Assembly (NCBI GenBank): GCA_964420115.1
Contig: CAYQQO010000012.1
Coordinates: 1-16,366 of the forward strand
DNA length: 16,366 nt
Reading direction: 5' to 3'
Origin: CAYQQO01 sp964420115
GTDB taxonomy: Bacteria > Patescibacteriota > Minisyncoccia > Portnoybacterales > UBA2143
Positions 13,900 to 16,366 of this stretch are shown here, one piece after another. The notes beneath the pieces were generated by a model. It was not told the origin of the DNA. It worked only from the letters and a program-made list of their open reading frames with translations, and ran no database searches. Positions within the stretch are counted from its first letter, which is position 1. Every line of letters begins with the position of its first letter. A program made the translations under genes and the position numbers.

Positions 13900-14577
13900 T
13901 TAAGGAAATGTCATAAGGGCGACAGAGCCAGTCCGGTGTGTTTTTTGGCCGAGCTGAAGATTTTTAGGAGATTCCAAAGAACCGAGTTGCGTGATTATGT
14001 CAATTACTTCGCCGTGGGTGATCAAGGCGATTCTTCTGCCTTGGTATTTGAGAAGCGTTTCCAACAGGCCGTGGAGAACAGTGATAGCGAAAGAAAGTAA
14101 AAAAGGGGGGTCGTTGTTGAATTCTTTCATAAATTTCTTCTCGGGTTGTCCGTCGGTAAGAACTGATTTAACAACTTCTTTCGGCCATGCCGATGTAAAG
14201 CCACAATCTCTGAAGCTGTAGTAGACTATAAGATAAGGGTGTCCTATTGTTTTGGCAATGAGCTCTGCTGATTCTCTCGCTCTTTTCCGCGGACTGGATA
14301 AAAGAATGTCTTTTTCGCTCCAGCCCATTTCTATAATTTTTCTGCCGCTCTTTATTGCCTCCTCTTTGCCTTTTGAATTCAGCGGCGGATCAAAAACAAC
14401 AGATGAGTCATTGGTCAAAATAGCGCCTTTCGGATAGTTGTATTTCACCTGTCCATGCCTTACAAGATAAAGAGTAGTTGATTCTTCAAGCCAGTCTTTA
14501 ATAGAATGGCTGGTTGTGGCAAAAAATTCTTCCAGCCAGTCCTTTAAAACCAATATTTTGTCAGCTGTCGCCTCCAT
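13900..14577 (-). CDS. Histidine phosphatase superfamily protein (phosphoglycerate mutase-like)
   Basis: This 225-residue cytoplasmic phosphatase or mutase carries the branch-1 signature LYLVRHGQ (36-43), whose His (H41) is phosphorylated. The other family residues follow: SSPRKRARESAELIA (94-108, catalytic R99) and LITHGEV (185-191, H188). The substrate is unknown; small sugars, nucleotides or phosphoproteins are all possible. An N-terminal extension of about 33 residues repeats KDWLEE twice (12-17 and 27-32), giving two short similar helices before the core. The start is supported by a strong AAAAGGAG site 7-8 nt upstream (14584-14591), rare in this window. It stands alone on its strand with its own promoter near 14656-14684 and ends at the shared terminator. 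Confidence 0.9.
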   Translation of the reverse strand: MEATADKILVLKDWLEEFFATTSHSIKDWLEESTTLYLVRHGQVKYNYPKGAILTNDSSVVFDPPLNSKGKEEAIKSGRKIIEMGWSEKDILLSSPRKRARESAELIAKTIGHPYLIVYYSFRDCGFTSAWPKEVVKSVLTDGQPEKKFMKEFNNDPPFLLSFAITVLHGLLETLLKYQGRRIALITHGEVIDIITQLGSLESPKNLQLGQKTHRTGSVALMTFP

Positions 14578-14636
14578 CTCGTGCTCCTTTTCTGTTTAGT
14601 TTTAAGAAAGAACTGCTTTGTTGTATTTAGGTATAT

Positions 14637-14653
14637 ATAAACAATATGTTTAT
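14637..14653. promoter_or_regulatory. Operator-like palindrome near the phosphatase transcription start
   Basis: ATAAACA (14637-14643) and TGTTTAT (14647-14653) form a perfect inverted repeat with a 3-bp spacer. It lies just downstream of the predicted -10 box (14656-14661), over the expected start point of the phosphatase transcript. That is where a repressor would bind, though no such regulator is known here. Confidence 0.4.
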
Positions 14654-14655
14654 CT

Positions 14656-14684
14656 ATTATTAATTACATTCTCTTTTTTGTCAA
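14656..14684 (-). promoter_or_regulatory. Sigma-70 promoter for the histidine phosphatase gene
   Basis: On the minus strand a perfect -35 TTGACA (plus 14684-14679) is followed after 17 bp by AATAAT (14661-14656), with overlapping TAATAA alternatives. The predicted start is about 14649, giving a leader of about 70 nt before the strong AAAAGGAG site. Confidence 0.6.
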
Positions 14685-14686
14685 AT

Positions 14687-14714
14687 TTGATTAATGGTTG
14701 CAAAGTGATATAAT
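14687..14714 (+). promoter_or_regulatory. Sigma-70 promoter for the acylphosphatase-rplI transcript
   Basis: TTGATT (14687-14692), a 16-bp spacer and a perfect TATAAT (14709-14714) form a strong promoter with predicted start near 14721. Its -35 box is only 2 bp from the -35 box of the divergent phosphatase promoter, and the 10-bp palindrome TCAAATTTGA (14681-14690) spans both. Confidence 0.7.
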
Positions 14715-14725
14715 GGCATGTAAGA

Positions 14726-14776
14726 ATAGCTCGCGTTGTTAACACTTTTAAGATAAGATATTAACAACATAGCTAT
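14726..14776 (+). promoter_or_regulatory. Long leader hairpin in the acylphosphatase-rplI mRNA
   Basis: ATAGCT (14726-14731) pairs with AGCTAT (14771-14776), and GTTGTTAA (14735-14742) pairs with TTAACAAC (14761-14768), separated by a 3/2-nt internal loop. The apical loop is 18 nt. The 14 paired bases start about 5 nt after the predicted transcription start and end 14 nt before the acylphosphatase ATG. It could be a regulatory RNA structure or a DNA operator. It does not match a riboswitch class I can name. Confidence 0.6.
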
Positions 14777-14790
14777 ACACAAATGGCAGT

Positions 14791-15066
14791 ATGAAAAAGC
14801 AGGTAAAATTAAAAATTTACGGGCGGGTCCAAGGTGTCTTTTTTCGCGATTCAGCAAGAAGAAAATCTAAAAAACTTGGTCTTGTTGGTTGCGCCAGCAA
14901 TAAGGATGACGGAACAGTAGAAATAGTGGCAGAAGGAGAAGAAAGGGGGTTGAAAGAGTTAATTAAATGGTGCTATAATGGACCTATGCTGGCTAAAGTT
15001 GATAAAATAGATATTGACTGGCAAGAGCATACTGGTCAGTTTAATGAGTTTGATATAAAATATTAA
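14791..15066 (+). CDS. Acylphosphatase
   Basis: Acylphosphatase hydrolyses acyl phosphates such as carbamoyl phosphate or 1,3-bisphosphoglycerate. The 91-residue length is exactly usual. The signature KIYGRVQGVFFRDSARR (8-24) forms the phosphate-binding loop with the catalytic Arg R19. The second active-site residue, Asn N37, is in GCASNKDDGTVEI (33-45), where the family often has GWVRN. The gene starts directly after the leader hairpin and 4 bp before rplI, so the two are co-transcribed. A three-codon ORF (ATG GCA GTA TGA, 14783-14794) overlaps its start codon. No clear Shine-Dalgarno sequence is present. Confidence 0.95.
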   Translation: MKKQVKLKIYGRVQGVFFRDSARRKSKKLGLVGCASNKDDGTVEIVAEGEERGLKELIKWCYNGPMLAKVDKIDIDWQEHTGQFNEFDIKY

Positions 15067-15070
15067 AGGT

Positions 15071-15556
15071 ATGAAAATAATTTTGTTAAAAGATGTAGAT
15101 AAATTAGGTAAAGCCGGCGATGTTAAGCAGGTGGCTAACGGCTATGGCCGCAATTTTCTAATTCCCAAAAAATTAGCTGTTTTAGCCACTAAATCAGAAT
15201 TAAGCAAACTGGACCAGCAAAAAAAGATTGAAGTGGAAAAAGCAGAAGAAGAGCTCTTTAGATTTCAGGAAATTGCCAGTCAATTAGACGGTTTAGAAGT
15301 AGAAATAAAGGCCAAAGCAGGGGAGGAAGGGAAGCTTTTCGGCGCTATCACTCCTACTCAAGTTGTTAAATCTCTTGCTGAAAGAGGATTTGAAATTGAT
15401 GTTAAACATATAATTATAGAAAATCCAATAAAAGATTTAGGTGAGCACGAAGTGACCATAGAATTTCCTCATAATTTAGAAGTAAAAATAAAACTTATTG
15501 TAGCAGAAGATGCATCAGAAAAAGATAAAAAAAATAAAGGCGGAAAAGAAGAATGA
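15071..15556 (+). CDS. rplI: 50S ribosomal protein L9
   Basis: L9 binds 23S rRNA near the L1 stalk base and helps reading-frame maintenance. The N-terminal domain is clear: MKIILLKDVDKLGKAGDVKQ (1-20) and VANGYGRNFLIPKKLAV (21-37). The connecting helix (about 40-75) and C-terminal domain (GKLFGAITPTQVVKSL, 97-112; HEVTIEFPHNLEVKI, 136-150) follow. At 161 residues it is slightly long because of a charged C-terminal tail (EKDKKNKGGKEE). It lies 4 bp after the acylphosphatase gene and is ended by a bidirectional terminator. L9 is reported missing from several CPR groups, so its presence limits which lineage this could be. I recall that from published surveys and have not checked it here. Confidence 0.97.
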   Translation: MKIILLKDVDKLGKAGDVKQVANGYGRNFLIPKKLAVLATKSELSKLDQQKKIEVEKAEEELFRFQEIASQLDGLEVEIKAKAGEEGKLFGAITPTQVVKSLAERGFEIDVKHIIIENPIKDLGEHEVTIEFPHNLEVKIKLIVAEDASEKDKKNKGGKEE

Positions 15557-15586
15557 TTTTTTATTAAAATTAGCAAAGAAAAAAAA

Positions 15587-15610
15587 GCGTGCCGTTTGGC
15601 GCGCCTTTTT
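15587..15610. terminator. Bidirectional terminator between rplI and rpmA
   Basis: GCGTGCC (15587-15593) pairs with GGCGCGC (15598-15604), with one G-T pair, around a GTTT loop. It is flanked by an A-run on the left and T5 on the right, so it serves both convergent genes. Confidence 0.9.
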
Positions 15611-15630
15611 CTTTTGATAATTCAAACTCT

Positions 15631-15903
15631 TTATTTTACATTGACTACCTTGACAACTCTTCTTGACCCGTCAAACCTTTTTATTCTTTTACCCACAAAA
15701 TTAACCACCCCTTTAGCCGCTGCGTAAAGGGTGTCGTCTTTGCCCCTGCGAACATTTTTGCCAGCGATAAATTTACTTCCTCTTTGGCGGATAATAACAT
15801 TCCCGGGCTGGGCATTTTGGCCGCCAAACAATTTAACTCCCAAGTATTTTGGTTGTGAGTCGCGGCCCAGCGAAGTTGATCCTGCTGATTTTGTTTTAGA
15901 CAT
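15631..15903 (-). CDS. rpmA: 50S ribosomal protein L27
   Basis: L27 lies at the peptidyl transferase centre. The start is set at ATG 15903 (MSKTKSAGSTSLGRDSQPKY), which gives 90 residues and matches the family N-terminus; a TTG two codons upstream (15909) would add only MY and is unlikely. Family features are LGVKLFGGQNAQPGNVIIRQ and GSKFIAGKNVRRGKDDTLYA. The gene normally follows rplU (L21), but here it stands alone: the divergent gene begins 9 bp upstream on the other strand. A promoter (TTGACT-17-TAACAT) lies inside that neighbour, so the mRNA probably has almost no leader. It ends convergently with rplI at a shared terminator. Confidence 0.96.
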   Translation of the reverse strand: MSKTKSAGSTSLGRDSQPKYLGVKLFGGQNAQPGNVIIRQRGSKFIAGKNVRRGKDDTLYAAAKGVVNFVGKRIKRFDGSRRVVKVVNVK

Positions 15904-15911
15904 ATACAATA

Positions 15912-15940
15912 ATGTTATCTAATGTAAGGGAATTAGTCAA
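15912..15940 (-). promoter_or_regulatory. rpmA: Promoter of rpmA overlapping the divergent gene's start codon
   Basis: On the minus strand TTGACT (plus 15940-15935) is followed after 17 bp by TAACAT (15917-15912). The -10 box exactly covers the start codon region of the plus-strand membrane protein gene. The expected start point is near 15905, only about 2 nt before the rpmA ATG. Confidence 0.5.
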
Positions 15941-16310
15941 GAACCACCAATCTGACATATTTTTAACCGTCAGCATTGTTTTAATTGCTTTAATTAGTTT
16001 TGGCGCTGGCCGGCTCACTTCCAGCTCAAACAACCAAGCGCAAATTATTATTCAAAATCCGCCAACGCCGACAGCTTCGGTTGAGCAATCAGTCAGAGCG
16101 GGGGAGTCGGACCAAGAGCCCCAAGAAAAAGGAATATTTATTGGCAGCGCCAACAGCGATAAGTACCACTGGCCTGATTGCCAGTGGGCAAAAAGAATTT
16201 CTGGAGAGAATCAAGTTTGGTTTTCATCAGAAAAAGAAGCTCAATCAGCCGGATATATTAGATGTGGTAATTTTGAGAAGTATATACCGGATAATTACCA
16301 AGCGGAATGA
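15912..16310 (+). CDS. Membrane-anchored protein with Ada-like zinc-binding domain
   Basis: This 132-residue protein has one N-terminal transmembrane segment (about 16-34), a linker rich in Ser, Pro and Glu (35-72) and a small C-terminal domain. The domain (about 75-120) resembles the Ada metal-binding fold often found at the end of surface nucleases and CPR membrane proteins: FIGSANSDKYHWPDCQWAKR (76-95), then VWFSSEKEAQSAGY (102-115) and RCGNF. Candidate ligands are H86, C90 and C118. The usual final Cys of a CxxC pair is absent (RCGNFEK), so zinc binding may be incomplete. The start ATG lies 8 bp from the rpmA ATG on the other strand. Inferred location is outside the membrane; function is unknown. 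Confidence 0.7.
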   Translation: MLSNVRELVKNHQSDIFLTVSIVLIALISFGAGRLTSSSNNQAQIIIQNPPTPTASVEQSVRAGESDQEPQEKGIFIGSANSDKYHWPDCQWAKRISGENQVWFSSEKEAQSAGYIRCGNFEKYIPDNYQAE

Positions 16311-16324
16311 ATTGCATAAGTTCA

Positions 16325-16362
16325 CATACATATTGGACTCTTTAAGGGTCTGAATATGTATG
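16325..16362. repeat. Strong extended hairpin near the window end
   Basis: CATACATATT (16325-16334) pairs perfectly with AATATGTATG (16353-16362). Inside it GACTCT (16336-16341) pairs with AGGGTC (16345-16350), with one G-T pair, around a 3-nt loop. No T-tract is visible before the window ends, so it is not clearly a terminator. It may be a repeat or the end of a mobile element continuing beyond the window. Confidence 0.6.
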
Positions 16363-16366
16363 CAGA

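Noticed and set aside
15904..15909. TTG start two codons upstream for rpmA
   Set aside because: It adds only Met-Tyr, is not in the family consensus and would lie upstream of the predicted transcription start.
1..16366. CRISPR arrays, tRNA or rRNA genes and a TnpB/OMEGA gene near the IS element
   Set aside because: No regularly spaced repeats, no cloverleaf-like sequence and no TnpB motifs were seen; the IS element encodes TnpA only.

Overview
This AT-rich window looks like a chromosome segment from a Candidate Phyla Radiation (Patescibacteria) bacterium, probably Parcubacteria-like. That placement is an inference from gene content and style: very short intergenic gaps, nearly all starts lacking a Shine-Dalgarno sequence, a primary sigma factor with an unusual basic N-terminal tail, and an LCP/Wzy-type envelope gene set beside dnaG-rpoD. 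No rRNA, tRNA or CRISPR array is visible.

Left part (1-2470) is an accessory, rearranged zone. It opens with strong nested inverted repeats (53-105 and 119-273), followed by a two-helix small membrane protein and an AlkD-type DNA glycosylase. A small unlisted gene lies on the minus strand (1398-1538) with its own terminator. An IS200/IS605-type element (about 1547-2097) carries a hairpin at each end and a tnpA whose N-terminus is out of frame at an A7 run. The element abuts the 3' remnant of a TIM-barrel (endonuclease IV/xylose isomerase-like) gene, which has a second frameshift in a T8 run.

Central part (2473-13834) is one long plus-strand run that reads like a single operon or overlapping transcription units: an ATP-grasp-like protein, primase DnaG, the primary sigma factor RpoD (the conserved dnaG-rpoD pair), a Wzy/WaaL-like O-antigen ligase or polymerase, a GT2 glycosyltransferase, a LytR-CpsA-Psr glycopolymer transferase, a second GT2, an S41 C-terminal processing protease and an APH-type kinase. 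Genes from 7043 to 11508 make a coherent set for assembling a surface glycopolymer, polymerising or transferring it and attaching it to the envelope. The run ends at a bidirectional terminator (13849-13877).

Right part (13900-16366) holds a minus-strand histidine phosphatase whose promoter stands back to back with the promoter of an acylphosphatase-rplI (L9) transcript. That transcript begins with a 70-nt leader almost wholly occupied by a hairpin. After a convergent terminator comes rpmA (L27, minus strand), which appears to be transcribed from a promoter whose -10 box covers the start codon of the divergent neighbour, implying a leaderless mRNA. The neighbour is a membrane-anchored protein with an Ada-like zinc-binding domain. 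The window ends in another strong hairpin.

No complete undescribed defence or biosynthetic system is evident. The best novelty candidates are the histone-H1-like sigma factor tail, the 5'-end repeat complex, the small minus-strand gene, the structured leader before acylphosphatase-L9, and the overlapped rpmA promoter.
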